A DNA stretch of 16,444 nucleotides from Candidatus Hydrogenedentes bacterium CG07_land_8_20_14_0_80_42_17 (GTDB lineage Bacteria > UBA8481), in NCBI GenBank assembly GCA_002780065.1, contig PEWQ01000044.1:1-16444 (forward strand), read 5' to 3'. The notes below the pieces were generated by a model, which did no database searches, was not told the origin of the DNA, and saw nothing but the letters and a program-made list of their open reading frames with translations. The translations under genes were made by a program, and so were the position numbers. Shown in pieces: positions 1 to 7,260 of the stretch (positions within the stretch are counted from its first letter, which is position 1; each line of letters opens with the position of its first letter).

Positions 1-101
1 AAAAGATCCGGTCCTCTTCTTACAGCGGATGTATCCCCAAGAATCAAAAACGTTGAAAGAGCCAGCGGAAGAAATATCGGCAACATTAGAGTAATTGGCA
101 T
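1..101 (-). CDS. Partial exported hypothetical protein (N-terminus only)
   Basis: An open frame on the minus strand starts at ATG 101-99 and stays open to the left edge, about 33 codons. The visible residues, MPITLMLPIFLPLALSTFLI and then LGDTSAVRRGPDL, look like a hydrophobic signal peptide or membrane segment. It begins about 10 nt after the stop of the CsgG-like gene at 112-669 on the same strand, so it is probably the third gene of that operon. No Shine-Dalgarno is visible before either candidate ATG (101 or 86). Too little is present to name a family. The reading frame and hydrophobic start are seen; export and operon membership are inferred. Confidence 0.4.
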   Translation of the reverse strand, partial: MPITLMLPIFLPLALSTFLILGDTSAVRRGPDL

Positions 102-111
102 TACGAATAAT

Positions 112-669
112 TTATCGTTCGTTCATGGTTCTGACAAGTTCTCTAACTGTCACGCTCGCCAATGCCTCAGGGTCTTTTCTCAATCTCATAGAATCGTATC
201 GATCCTCAGCTAATTTCTGCACAGCAATATTAGTAGCAAGAAGCGTATCGCGCGCCTGCCAGAGATGTTCTCCGGTCTCCGAATCAACAAGCCTCATCGA
301 AACACTGCAACGGCCGCGCGTATATTCATACACCTGCCCCAATACAACAGCAGACGCTCCGAGCATCTTTCCGATTTTAATCGCCATATCGTCATCAATG
401 CGTTCAGGATCGAAATCCTGTTCGTTGTAGAGTTCCTGAACTCTGATTCGCTCGACAAGTTTCCATCGGTTCAGTCGACCGATTTCAAGATTTGCGATAT
501 CAGTGACAGGATCGCTCGCACCGCCTCTGAACGTCAAAACAGCAATAGTTTTTCCTTCATGTCTTGCAAGCTGAGGCGACACAAAATATCCGCTCGTCCT
601 GTACGGCGCCACAGGAGCGCATCCTGCAATAAACAGTGAAAGAATTGTCAACGCAACAAAATTCCTCAT
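112..669 (-). CDS. CsgG-family lipoprotein (second of a tandem pair)
   Basis: A 185-residue protein with a type II signal peptide: MRNFVALTILSLFIAGC, lipobox IAG|C with Cys17 as the likely lipidated residue. The body matches the CsgG/curli-assembly-like fold: an N-terminal 'KTIAVLTFRGG' strand, then LVERIRVQELYNEQDFDPER and IGKMLGASAVVLGQV, and a late VDSETGEHLWQAR segment. The start is decided by a strong Shine-Dalgarno (AGGAGG, 6-nt spacing). It lies 19 nt after a paralogue on the same strand, sharing the VERIR-EL-EQDFD-RIDD-IGKMLGA core. Such proteins are typically outer-membrane lipoproteins facing the periplasm. True CsgG secretes curli, but no curli subunits are visible here, so the specific role is unknown. 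Confidence 0.82.
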   Translation of the reverse strand: MRNFVALTILSLFIAGCAPVAPYRTSGYFVSPQLARHEGKTIAVLTFRGGASDPVTDIANLEIGRLNRWKLVERIRVQELYNEQDFDPERIDDDMAIKIGKMLGASAVVLGQVYEYTRGRCSVSMRLVDSETGEHLWQARDTLLATNIAVQKLAEDRYDSMRLRKDPEALASVTVRELVRTMNER

Positions 670-688
670 AACTTTCCTCCTAATAATT

Positions 689-1384
689 TTAATTAACCTT
701 CAGCGTCTCGACCATATCTCCTGCAAGAACTCCGGTCAAAAAAACCACATCTTTTCTCAATCGATCCCATTCCGATCTAGGTCTTCGTTTTGTGAGAAAC
801 TTGTCATCGCCGCGATAACTGTTCCTCGCCTGCCACAAAATCTCGCCAGTCTCCGTATCGACCATTCTCACAGTCACTCCAATCTCCGCAACCGGAGTTT
901 TCATTGAGAGAAACGAAATGAGCGCCGCGGCGGTATTTGCGATAAGAGATATTGCTAAATCTTCCTCGCTTTCAACAGGCATCATAACAGGAAACGCATC
1001 GAAAGGAATCTCCGGCGGCCGATTGAAAGGTTTGAAACGCGTGACCGAACCGAGAATAACGGCCTTTGCTCCGAGCATCTTTCCTATTTGAACCGCCGAA
1101 GTGTCGTCGATTCTTTTGATGTCGAAATCCTGTTCCTCGAAAAGTTCTTTGATGCGTATCCGCTCCACCATTCGGAAATTTCCTGTCATACCGAGTCTGA
1201 GATTAAACTCATCAGTAGCATGGTAATCAGCGCCCAGCACATCAGTTTTGTTTTCGAACGGAAGCACGGCAACAGTTATTCCTTTCATCTCCTTCAGCGA
1301 TTGAGCAACAAATCCCACATCAGGCGCCTGAGGTTTTAAAACCGCGCAACCGCAAATGATAACGAGAAAGATCGCTTTTTTCAT
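689..1384 (-). CDS. CsgG-family lipoprotein (first of a tandem pair)
   Basis: A 231-residue protein from the start chosen here (MKKAIFLVIICGC, lipobox ICG|C, Cys13). A longer frame opens at 1417, but its extra 11 residues would precede a good -10 box (TATACT, 7 nt before ATG 1384) and would spoil the compact signal peptide, so 1384 is preferred. The CsgG-like core is clear: ITVAVLPFENKTD, MVERIRIKELFEEQDFD, IGKMLGAKAVILGSVTRF and VDTETGEILWQARNS. Compared with its neighbour it carries an insert of roughly 50 residues before the last motif, including a hydrophobic stretch (LAISLIANTAAALISFLSM). It heads the minus-strand operon, is probably an outer-membrane lipoprotein, and has unknown function. 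The tandem arrangement suggests local duplication. Confidence 0.8.
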   Translation of the reverse strand: MKKAIFLVIICGCAVLKPQAPDVGFVAQSLKEMKGITVAVLPFENKTDVLGADYHATDEFNLRLGMTGNFRMVERIRIKELFEEQDFDIKRIDDTSAVQIGKMLGAKAVILGSVTRFKPFNRPPEIPFDAFPVMMPVESEEDLAISLIANTAAALISFLSMKTPVAEIGVTVRMVDTETGEILWQARNSYRGDDKFLTKRRPRSEWDRLRKDVVFLTGVLAGDMVETLKVN

Positions 1385-1391
1385 CCGTAAG

Positions 1392-1397
1392 AGTATA
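1392..1397 (-). promoter_or_regulatory. -10 box for the CsgG-like operon, implying a leaderless start
   Basis: Reading the minus strand, TATACT is followed by CTTACGG and then ATG (1384-1382). The gap of 7 nt would place the transcription start at or next to the initiation codon. No Shine-Dalgarno lies in front of this ATG. A -35 is not convincing: TTGAGG sits upstream with only a 14-nt spacer. Confidence 0.45.
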
Positions 1398-1439
1398 AAG
1401 CAAATTTCGTGCCTCAATAAATATTTTTTTCTACTCCAC

Positions 1440-1467
1440 TTGACTCATTCAAACTTTCTTCTACACT
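1440..1467 (+). promoter_or_regulatory. Sigma-70-type promoter for argBDF
   Basis: TTGACT (1440-1445) and TACACT (1462-1467) are separated by 16 nt and match the housekeeping -35/-10 consensus well. The -10 ends 9 nt before the argB ATG (1477), so the transcript would begin within about 0-3 nt of the start codon. No Shine-Dalgarno precedes argB. The promoter lies in the roughly 90-nt divergent region shared with the CsgG-like operon. No arginine-repressor box was recognised. Confidence 0.55.
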
Positions 1468-1476
1468 TCTTTCAAT

Positions 1477-2352
1477 ATGAAAATCAAAAAACGGTGTTCT
1501 GCAATAATCGAGGCTTTGCCTTACATTCAAACACTTGCCGGTAAAACTGTTGTTATCAAATACGGCGGGAGCGCACAGCTCGATAATGAGCTCAGAAAAA
1601 AACTTTGCTCTGATCTTGTAATGATGCAGACTGTAGGAATCAAAACTGTTCTTATTCACGGTGGCGGACCCGAGATTTCAAGTTTTATGAAACGGCTTGG
1701 AAAGACAGCAGAGTTTATAGAAGGGTTGAGAATCACTGACGAAGAAACCGCAGAGATAACCGAAATGGTGCTTGTCGGAAAGATAAACAAAACTTTAGTC
1801 TCAGAGATTAATCTGTCCGGCGGGCGAGCAGTCGGACTGTCCGGCAGAGATGGAAATTTAGTACGAGCAGAACGGATGAAGCACATTACGCAGAAAGGCA
1901 AAGAGATCGATCTCGGATTGGTCGGAGAGCCGAATCGAATCGATACGGCAATTCTGAAAGACCTGCTCGAACACAAATATCTACCGGTTGTCGCTCCAAC
2001 AGGCATGGCGGCTGACGGACGGATGCTGAACATAAACGGCGATACAGTTGCAGCTCACATAAGCGGAGCAATTGCGGCGGAGAAATTAATATTTCTTACG
2101 GACCAAAAAGGCGTACTTCGAGATGTAAAAGAACCCGACAGCATAATATCAGCGATCAGAATAGACGAATTGGAAGAGTTAAAACGAATTGGAATTATTT
2201 CAGGCGGAATGATACCGAAGCTTGACGCGGCTCGGTCTGCGATCGAAGCCGACGTAAGCGCCGTGCATATCATCGATGGAAGAGTACCGCACTCGTTAAT
2301 TCTTGAGCTCTTCACATCAGCCGGAATAGGAACAATGATCACGCGACATTGA
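1477..2352 (+). CDS. argB: Acetylglutamate kinase
   Basis: A 291-residue cytoplasmic kinase that phosphorylates N-acetyl-L-glutamate with ATP, the second step of arginine biosynthesis. Family motifs are in order: the N-terminal helix IIEALPYIQTLAGKTVVIKY then GGSA (near residue 30), IHGGGPEI (near 63), INGDTVAAHIS and LIFLTDQKGVL in the nucleotide-binding half, and ISGGMIPKLDA near the C-terminus. Length is usual for the family. The N-terminal helix resembles that of arginine-inhibited hexameric enzymes, so feedback inhibition is possible but inferred. It is the first gene of argB-argD-argF. It has no Shine-Dalgarno, but a promoter lies directly upstream, suggesting leaderless translation. 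Confidence 0.96.
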   Translation: MKIKKRCSAIIEALPYIQTLAGKTVVIKYGGSAQLDNELRKKLCSDLVMMQTVGIKTVLIHGGGPEISSFMKRLGKTAEFIEGLRITDEETAEITEMVLVGKINKTLVSEINLSGGRAVGLSGRDGNLVRAERMKHITQKGKEIDLGLVGEPNRIDTAILKDLLEHKYLPVVAPTGMAADGRMLNINGDTVAAHISGAIAAEKLIFLTDQKGVLRDVKEPDSIISAIRIDELEELKRIGIISGGMIPKLDAARSAIEADVSAVHIIDGRVPHSLILELFTSAGIGTMITRH

Positions 2353-2377
2353 AGCGCAAAATCGAGGAGAAATAAAA

Positions 2378-3571
2378 ATGAGCGACAAAAATTTTATTGA
2401 AGAGTCTGAAAAGTATTTAATGAATACTTACGCAAGACAGCCGGTAGCATTCGTGAAAGGGCATGGAGTCACTCTTGTCGATTCCGATGGGAAGGAATAT
2501 TTAGATTTTCTCGCTGGAATTTCAGTTTGCTCTTTAGGACATTCACACCCGTCAATAGTTGCCGCAATTCAAAATCAAGCCGCCGAATTGATTCATACCT
2601 CTAACCTCTTTCACATTCCCAACCAAAGCAAAATCGCAAGATATCTCGTCGATCTTTCATTCGGCGACAAGGTCTTCTTCTGCAATTCCGGTGCGGAAGC
2701 GAACGAAGGCGCAATAAAGCTCGCCAGACGTTATCAATCAAAGATTGCAGGAAAACCTGAAAAGAAAACTATTCTTTCATTTAATAATTCTTTTCACGGA
2801 AGAACTCTAGCAACGCTCGCGGCAACAGGTCAGGAAAAATACCGCGACGGATTCGAACCAATTCCTCAAGGTTTTATTCAGGTTCCTTACAACGATATCG
2901 ATGCGGTAAAGAACGCGCTTGATAAAGACCCTGCCATCGGTGCAATTCTTATTGAGCCGATTCAAGCTGAAGGCGGAGTAATCCCCGCCAAAAAAGAGTT
3001 CATGAAAGAACTGCGCAAAATTACTTATGATCGAAATATTGTTTTGATCTTCGACGAAGTTCAAACCGGAATCGGAAGAACAGGAAAATTGTTTGCTTAC
3101 GAACACTACGATATTGCGCCGGACGTAATGACTTTAGCAAAAGGATTAGGCGGCGGCATTCCTATCGGCGCTGTAGTAGCATCGGAACATTTTGCAAAAG
3201 CTTTTGTGCCCGGAACTCACGCATCAACTTTCGGAGGAAATCATCTTGCAACTGCAGTCGCAATTGCAGTCATGAAAACGATTTTGAATGATCAGCTTGT
3301 CGATCGCGCTGCGGCGACCGGTGAATTCATAATGAAAAAACTTAGAGATGCTTCTCTTCAAGAAGTTAAAGAAGTTCGAGGAAAAGGGCTTCTAATCGGT
3401 ATCGAGCTCGATAAGCCGGCAGCGCCAATAATTTCTAAAATGCGTGAGAAAGGTTTCATAATCGGAAGCGCCGGAGAAAAAGTGATCAGGCTTGCGCCGC
3501 CGCTTATCGTCTCTGAAATTCATGCAGCAAAACTTGTCAATGCTCTGATAGAAACAATTAAAGCGGAGTAG
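2378..3571 (+). CDS. argD: Acetylornithine aminotransferase
   Basis: A 397-residue PLP-dependent class III aminotransferase that converts N-acetylglutamate semialdehyde to N2-acetylornithine, using glutamate as amino donor. Visible landmarks are FLAGISVCSLGHSHP near the N-terminus, FCNSGAEANEGAIKLAR for phosphate and cofactor binding, SFHGRTLATLAATGQ, LIFDEVQTGIGRTG with the cofactor-contacting Asp, and TLAKGLGGGIPIGAV with the Schiff-base Lys. Length fits the family. A Shine-Dalgarno (AGGAG) sits about 8 nt before the ATG, and the gene follows argB by 25 nt. In many bacteria ArgD also acts as N-succinyl-diaminopimelate aminotransferase in lysine synthesis; this is possible here but not shown. 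Confidence 0.96.
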   Translation: MSDKNFIEESEKYLMNTYARQPVAFVKGHGVTLVDSDGKEYLDFLAGISVCSLGHSHPSIVAAIQNQAAELIHTSNLFHIPNQSKIARYLVDLSFGDKVFFCNSGAEANEGAIKLARRYQSKIAGKPEKKTILSFNNSFHGRTLATLAATGQEKYRDGFEPIPQGFIQVPYNDIDAVKNALDKDPAIGAILIEPIQAEGGVIPAKKEFMKELRKITYDRNIVLIFDEVQTGIGRTGKLFAYEHYDIAPDVMTLAKGLGGGIPIGAVVASEHFAKAFVPGTHASTFGGNHLATAVAIAVMKTILNDQLVDRAAATGEFIMKKLRDASLQEVKEVRGKGLLIGIELDKPAAPIISKMREKGFIIGSAGEKVIRLAPPLIVSEIHAAKLVNALIETIKAE

Positions 3572-3575
3572 AAAA

Positions 3576-4508
3576 ATGATAAAACATTTTGTAGGAATCA
3601 CCGACGAGACGCCGGAAACTTTTATAAAATTAATTAAGCGGTCTGAGTTCTGGAAAAAAAGTGTAAAAAAAGGAAATGTTCAGCAAATTTTAGGTCCAAC
3701 TAAAAATAGAACTTCATCAAAAGTTATTGCAATGATATTTCAGAAGCCTTCGACTCGTACACGAGTATCATGCGAAATGGCTCTGCATCATCTCGGAGGA
3801 AGAGGGCTTTATCTTTCTCCAAATGAAATAGGTCTTGGAAAGCGAGAAGCAACAAAAGATGTTGCGGCAGTTTTAGGACGGCTTGTTGACGGCATTCTTG
3901 CTCGAGTCTTTTCTCATTCGGACGTTTTGGAACTTTCTAAACATGCGGGAGTTCCGGTAGTTAATGGGCTTTCCGACGCAGAGCATCCATGTCAAATTCT
4001 CGGAGATTTTCTAACAATGCTTGAGCACGGATGGCGGCCTGGTAAAGGCAAACTCGCATTTATCGGAGACGGCAACAATGTATGCAATTCTCTTATAGCA
4101 GGAGCCGCATTAACAGGAACAGAGTTTGTCTGGGTCGGGCCAAAAGGTTACGAGCCGGACAAAAAGTTTGTTGAATTTGCTTATCAAAATGGCGGAAAAA
4201 TAATTTTGTCGAATAAAATTTCCGAACTGAAAGGTTCGGATTTTATTTACAATGACGTCTGGACATCGATGGGATTCGAAGACGAAGCAAACAAAAGGCG
4301 CAAAAAATTTAAACCATACCAAATGAATTCAAAGGTGATGGAGTTAGTTCCGAGCGCAAAGATTTTGCACTGTCTGCCGGCTCATCGCGGCGAAGAAATT
4401 ACGGATGAAGTCATTGATGGAAAAAATTCAATTGTGTTAGATCAGGCTGAGAATCGAGTCTATTCCAAAATGGCGGTCTTCGAGCGGCTTTTCTGTAATC
4501 ACAAATAA
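3576..4508 (+). CDS. argF: Ornithine carbamoyltransferase
   Basis: A 310-residue enzyme that joins carbamoyl phosphate and ornithine to make citrulline. The family signatures are intact: PSTRTRVSCEMA (carbamoyl-phosphate binding), EHPCQILGDFLTM, the ornithine-side loop DVWTSMGFEDE, and HCLPAHRGEEI near the C-terminus. The DxWxSMG signature separates it from aspartate and acetylornithine carbamoyltransferases. Its ATG lies 4 nt after the argD stop with a GGAG Shine-Dalgarno inside the end of argD, so the two are co-transcribed and probably translationally coupled. It is the last gene of this arg operon. No argC, argJ, argG or argH is present in the window, so the rest of the pathway must be encoded elsewhere. 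Confidence 0.96.
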   Translation: MIKHFVGITDETPETFIKLIKRSEFWKKSVKKGNVQQILGPTKNRTSSKVIAMIFQKPSTRTRVSCEMALHHLGGRGLYLSPNEIGLGKREATKDVAAVLGRLVDGILARVFSHSDVLELSKHAGVPVVNGLSDAEHPCQILGDFLTMLEHGWRPGKGKLAFIGDGNNVCNSLIAGAALTGTEFVWVGPKGYEPDKKFVEFAYQNGGKIILSNKISELKGSDFIYNDVWTSMGFEDEANKRRKKFKPYQMNSKVMELVPSAKILHCLPAHRGEEITDEVIDGKNSIVLDQAENRVYSKMAVFERLFCNHK

Positions 4509-4515
4509 AAATATT

Positions 4516-4615
4516 GGAAATTACAATTTCCTGCTGTCATTGCGAGCACCGAAGGTGCGAAGCAATCTGTAATGTTTAACAGATTGCTGGTATGTTATAA
4601 TATTTGAAATTGTAA
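4516..4615. repeat. Nested inverted-repeat element between convergent operons
   Basis: Several dyads are stacked here. GGAAATT/AATTTCC (4516-4531) is a tight hairpin. ATTGC-GA-GCACC-GAA-GGTGC-GAA-GCAAT (4539-4566) is a long stem with a GAA loop. AGCAATCTGT (4561-4570) pairs perfectly with ACAGATTGCT (4579-4588), sharing one arm with the previous stem, so the two hairpins exclude each other. An outer pair, TTACAATTTC (4521-4530) and GAAATTGTAA (4606-4615), encloses them. The CATTGCGAGC...GAAGCAATC form resembles short dispersed palindromic repeats I recall from many bacterial genomes. Its position suggests a bidirectional terminator or a REP/MITE-like insertion; both are inference. Confidence 0.6.
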
Positions 4616-4811
4616 GTTGGAAAGTGCAAATTGAAAATTTTATTTTTCCAATTTTCATTTTTCAATTATTTCACACGTTCTTTGGAAGACAGGCCGGAGA
4701 CAAGGAAAAAAAGTTAAAATAAAAAATCTCCGTGTCTCTGTTTCTCCGTGATTCAAAAATGCTACTTGCACGGTTCCGGTATTTAAAATATTTCGTGCAA
4801 TCCGTGGTTTC
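4616..4811. other. AT-rich gene-free spacer with degenerate repeats
   Basis: I see no gene here. The stretch contains low-complexity AATTGAAAATTTT / AATTTTCATTTTTCAATT runs (about 4630-4670) with weak dyad symmetry, and three copies of a CCGTG-containing motif (TCTCCGTGTCTCTG, TCTCCGTGATTC, CAATCCGTGGTTT; about 4728-4808). These look like decayed copies of short dispersed repeats. The 3' ends of argF and flgJ face each other across this DNA. Confidence 0.4.
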
Positions 4812-5204
4812 TTATCTTTTTATCTTCGAATTTGCCTCGTAAAGCATTTCGTAGATTCTATTGTTCAATACTGTACCGGTATTTGAAGACGCGTTCTTCG
4901 CGTATTCATCAAAAACAAAACTGCGGAACATCTCTTCTGTCTTCCCGCCGTCAAGTAGTCCTGTTCGCTCAACGGTTTTGTCCATCTCCCTGAAAAGCAT
5001 TCCATAGAGTATTGAAACAAACTCATCAGCAGTCTTCTTGATCTTCTGCTCTTCAGGAGTTTTTGCGCTTTCATACAGCCTTTGCGACTCTTCCGGCGAT
5101 CTTACAATATTTCCGTTCGGAGCGGCGAACCTTTGCAAATTCGCCTTCTGAAGCTCAAGCATTGCCTGATGCGGATCAACCGCCAGATTCGCCGTTTCGA
5201 TCAT
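4812..5204 (-). CDS. flgJ: Flagellar rod-binding protein, FlgJ N-terminal type
   Basis: A 130-residue protein matching the rod-binding domain of FlgJ: TADEFVSILYGMLFREMDKT near the middle, then a GLLDGGKTEEMFRSFVFDEYA segment and NRIYEMLYEAN at the C-terminus. The muramidase domain found in the longer enterobacterial FlgJ is absent. This short form is common outside gammaproteobacteria, and peptidoglycan cutting must then come from another protein. It probably caps or scaffolds rod assembly in the periplasm. Its ATG overlaps the flgI stop as ATGA (5201-5204), indicating translational coupling. It is the last gene of the flagellar operon in the window. Confidence 0.85.
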   Translation of the reverse strand: MIETANLAVDPHQAMLELQKANLQRFAAPNGNIVRSPEESQRLYESAKTPEEQKIKKTADEFVSILYGMLFREMDKTVERTGLLDGGKTEEMFRSFVFDEYAKNASSNTGTVLNNRIYEMLYEANSKIKR

Positions 5205-6346
5205 ATAAATACCAGCTCCGCGTGAAGCGCTCCCGCCTGAGCAATCGCCTGAATTACGGAAATGATATCGCCGGGTGTAGCTCCAATAGAATTCAAAGCT
5301 TTGACTAAATCCCTTACACTCGAACCTTCCTGCATAGTCAAAGTATTTTCTTTGCTCTCTTCGATGGTCAAAGTTGCGGCGGCAGGTCCGGCGCCGGCGG
5401 CTGCATTCGGCGCAACTTCGCCCTTAATAGTTACTGAAAGCGCGCCATGTGAAACAGCAACTGTCGAGATTCTGCAGTTCTCGCCGAAAACTATGGTTCC
5501 GGTTCGTTCGTTCACTACAACCTTTGCGACTGCATCCGGTTGCATCAGCACGTCTTCTATCTTTGCAATAAACGAAACCGGATTATTTCGATAGTTTTGA
5601 GGAAGCGTAACTTTAATTCGTTCGGCATCCAGCGCCATTGCGAGCGGAGGATTGAATCCTCGATTGATCGCATCAACAACACTCATAGCCGTATTGAAAT
5701 CAGGATTATTTAAAACCCAAGTCAAATTTCCATCCGCATCGAGAATATCGGATCTAACATCATTCTCAATAAGCGCGCCGTTCACGAGCCTTGCCGTGGT
5801 CTTATGCATCGAGCGGTTTGCGTTTCCTGCGGCAATTCCTGCCACTGAGCTTCCTCCGCCAAGTGAAAGAACACCTTGAGCGACTGCGTAAACATTGTTG
5901 TCAGCGCCAAGAATAGGAGTCTGCAATAAAACTCCGCCTTCAAGACTTTCAGCATCTCCAATCGTTGAAATTGTTACATCCAACTTCTGACCGCTGGTTG
6001 CAAATGGCGGCAATGTAGCAGTGACTATCACAGCCGCCACATTTTTTTGGTTAATGTTGCGCTGATTAGTTTGTATTCCCAGTCTGTCCAATGTTGAGAG
6101 ATCGAGATTAATTCCAAGTTTCTTCAGCATTGATAAAACGGAAAGTATTGTAAACATCGAGCGGTTCGAATCTCCAGTGCCCTGAAGCCCTACTACGAGT
6201 CCATATCCGACTAGTTGGTTATCTCGAACTCCTCTAAGCCTCGCGATATCTTTTATTCTTACACTCGGAGCGGCTCCAACTTCAAGCGCTATGCAAAGCA
6301 TAACTAAAACAGCAATGACTTTTCGAATCGAGTTGAATTTATTCAT
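5201..6346 (-). CDS. flgI: Flagellar P-ring protein
   Basis: A 381-residue periplasmic protein that polymerises around the rod in the peptidoglycan layer to form the P-ring bushing. It has a Sec signal peptide (MNKFNSIRKVIAVLVMLCIA then LEVGA, cleavage probably before APSVRIKDIA). FlgI signatures follow: LRGVRDNQLVGYGLVVGLQG TGDS, KNVAAVIVTATLPPFA, GQKLDVTISTIGDA, GVLLQTPI, a C-terminal half containing VVVNERTGTIVFG, and a final SIGATPGDIISVIQAIAQAG. Length is normal. Its ATG overlaps the flgH stop (ATGA, 6343-6346), and its own stop overlaps flgJ. The presence of a P-ring supports a diderm cell. Confidence 0.96.
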   Translation of the reverse strand: MNKFNSIRKVIAVLVMLCIALEVGAAPSVRIKDIARLRGVRDNQLVGYGLVVGLQGTGDSNRSMFTILSVLSMLKKLGINLDLSTLDRLGIQTNQRNINQKNVAAVIVTATLPPFATSGQKLDVTISTIGDAESLEGGVLLQTPILGADNNVYAVAQGVLSLGGGSSVAGIAAGNANRSMHKTTARLVNGALIENDVRSDILDADGNLTWVLNNPDFNTAMSVVDAINRGFNPPLAMALDAERIKVTLPQNYRNNPVSFIAKIEDVLMQPDAVAKVVVNERTGTIVFGENCRISTVAVSHGALSVTIKGEVAPNAAAGAGPAAATLTIEESKENTLTMQEGSSVRDLVKALNSIGATPGDIISVIQAIAQAGALHAELVFI

Positions 6347-7260
6347 AAGAAAAGTCCGGACACGAAGGAGAAAATTCTTTCCAGCGGACTCGGCTTCTGA
6401 TCATTCATATATCGCAAAGTGCCGTTAACTTTTATTGTGGCATCGGCAATTGCACTCGACAAAACAATATTGTTTTCACTTACATCTTCAGGCCGAATAT
6501 TTCCCATAAGTTCAATCAGCTGTTCCTCAGAATTAACCCTGATGACTTTTCTAGCTATGATCTGAATGTTTCCGTTAGGCATTACGTTAACAACCTCTGC
6601 GGCAACAGAGGCGGAAAGATTGGTGCTGCGGTCAGACTGATTGTCTGTCTGAAACTGAGATTGATAATCCAAACCCATAAACGGAAAAAATCTTCCGAAA
6701 AGATTTTTGTTTCCTGCTCCGTCTCCCGTTGGCGCCGTAGTGCCGGCGACCTGCCATTGTTTGTCGCGTTGAGCTGTCCACTGCTGATCTGCAGAAGAGT
6801 TCTCCTGAATTAATATTTTTATGATATCGCCGTTTTTAAATGCCTTCCTTGTCGGAATAAAATAACTTTGAGAAGAAGGCGACCAGAGCGAAATCGAAAG
6901 AACAGGATTACAAATAAATAATGCCAGCGAAAGTCCCATAATAACTCTTGATGCATAGCTCAACCTGTTTCTGCGTCTTGCTCTGCGAGTTTTTGTTCTC
7001 AAAGAAACTAATCCGCCGGCAAAAGTTTGATTTTCATTCTGCTCAACAGAAGGAGCGCTCTCCGCTATTCTCTTCATTTCTTTGAAATCGACAATTTGAG
7101 CCTTCTCAAAAGCAGGCGCGCGCTCAACCGATATATTAGCTTTTGATTTTTTTAGATAAGCCTCGAACTCAATAATCCCTTCCGAAGTTGTAGATGGAAT
7201 TGGAATTCCTATATCTTCATTCTGAACTGCATCCAATAAATCTTTCTTCGTATTATTCAA
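6343..7260 (-). CDS. flgH: Flagellar L-ring protein with a long N-terminal extension
   Basis: The C-terminal part (about residues 123-305) is FlgH: SLWSPSSQSYF, FKNGDIIKILIQENSSA, SVAAEVVNVMPNGNIQIIAR, then the GNIRPEDVSENNIVLSSAIA and DATIKVNG end. FlgH forms the L-ring in the outer membrane. Unusually, about 100 residues precede the hydrophobic segment (MGLSLALFICNPVLSISLW, from residue 108). This extension ends in a very basic RTKTRRARRRNR patch. The TTG start at 7260 is backed by GGAGGT with 8-nt spacing and overlaps the end of flgA. A shorter start at ATG 6939 would give a normal FlgH but leave about 310 nt unexplained. No classical lipobox is seen (LFIC at Cys117 lacks a small residue before the Cys). 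Confidence 0.88.
   Translation of the reverse strand: MNNTKKDLLDAVQNEDIGIPIPSTTSEGIIEFEAYLKKSKANISVERAPAFEKAQIVDFKEMKRIAESAPSVEQNENQTFAGGLVSLRTKTRRARRRNRLSYASRVIMGLSLALFICNPVLSISLWSPSSQSYFIPTRKAFKNGDIIKILIQENSSADQQWTAQRDKQWQVAGTTAPTGDGAGNKNLFGRFFPFMGLDYQSQFQTDNQSDRSTNLSASVAAEVVNVMPNGNIQIIARKVIRVNSEEQLIELMGNIRPEDVSENNIVLSSAIADATIKVNGTLRYMNDQKPSPLERIFSFVSGLFL

Noticed and set aside
95-639. Plus-strand open frames over the CsgG-like gene
   Set aside because: They lie antisense to a gene with a lipobox, Shine-Dalgarno and clear family motifs, and show no recognisable protein features.
4616-4811. A possible small RNA or gene between flgJ and argF
   Set aside because: Only low-complexity AT runs and degenerate CCGTG repeats are visible; no promoter-plus-terminator arrangement or coding frame.
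6343-6939. A short FlgH starting at ATG 6939
   Set aside because: It would give a normal-length protein, but the TTG at 7260 has an ideal Shine-Dalgarno and the frame is open and gap-free from flgA; kept only as an alternative.
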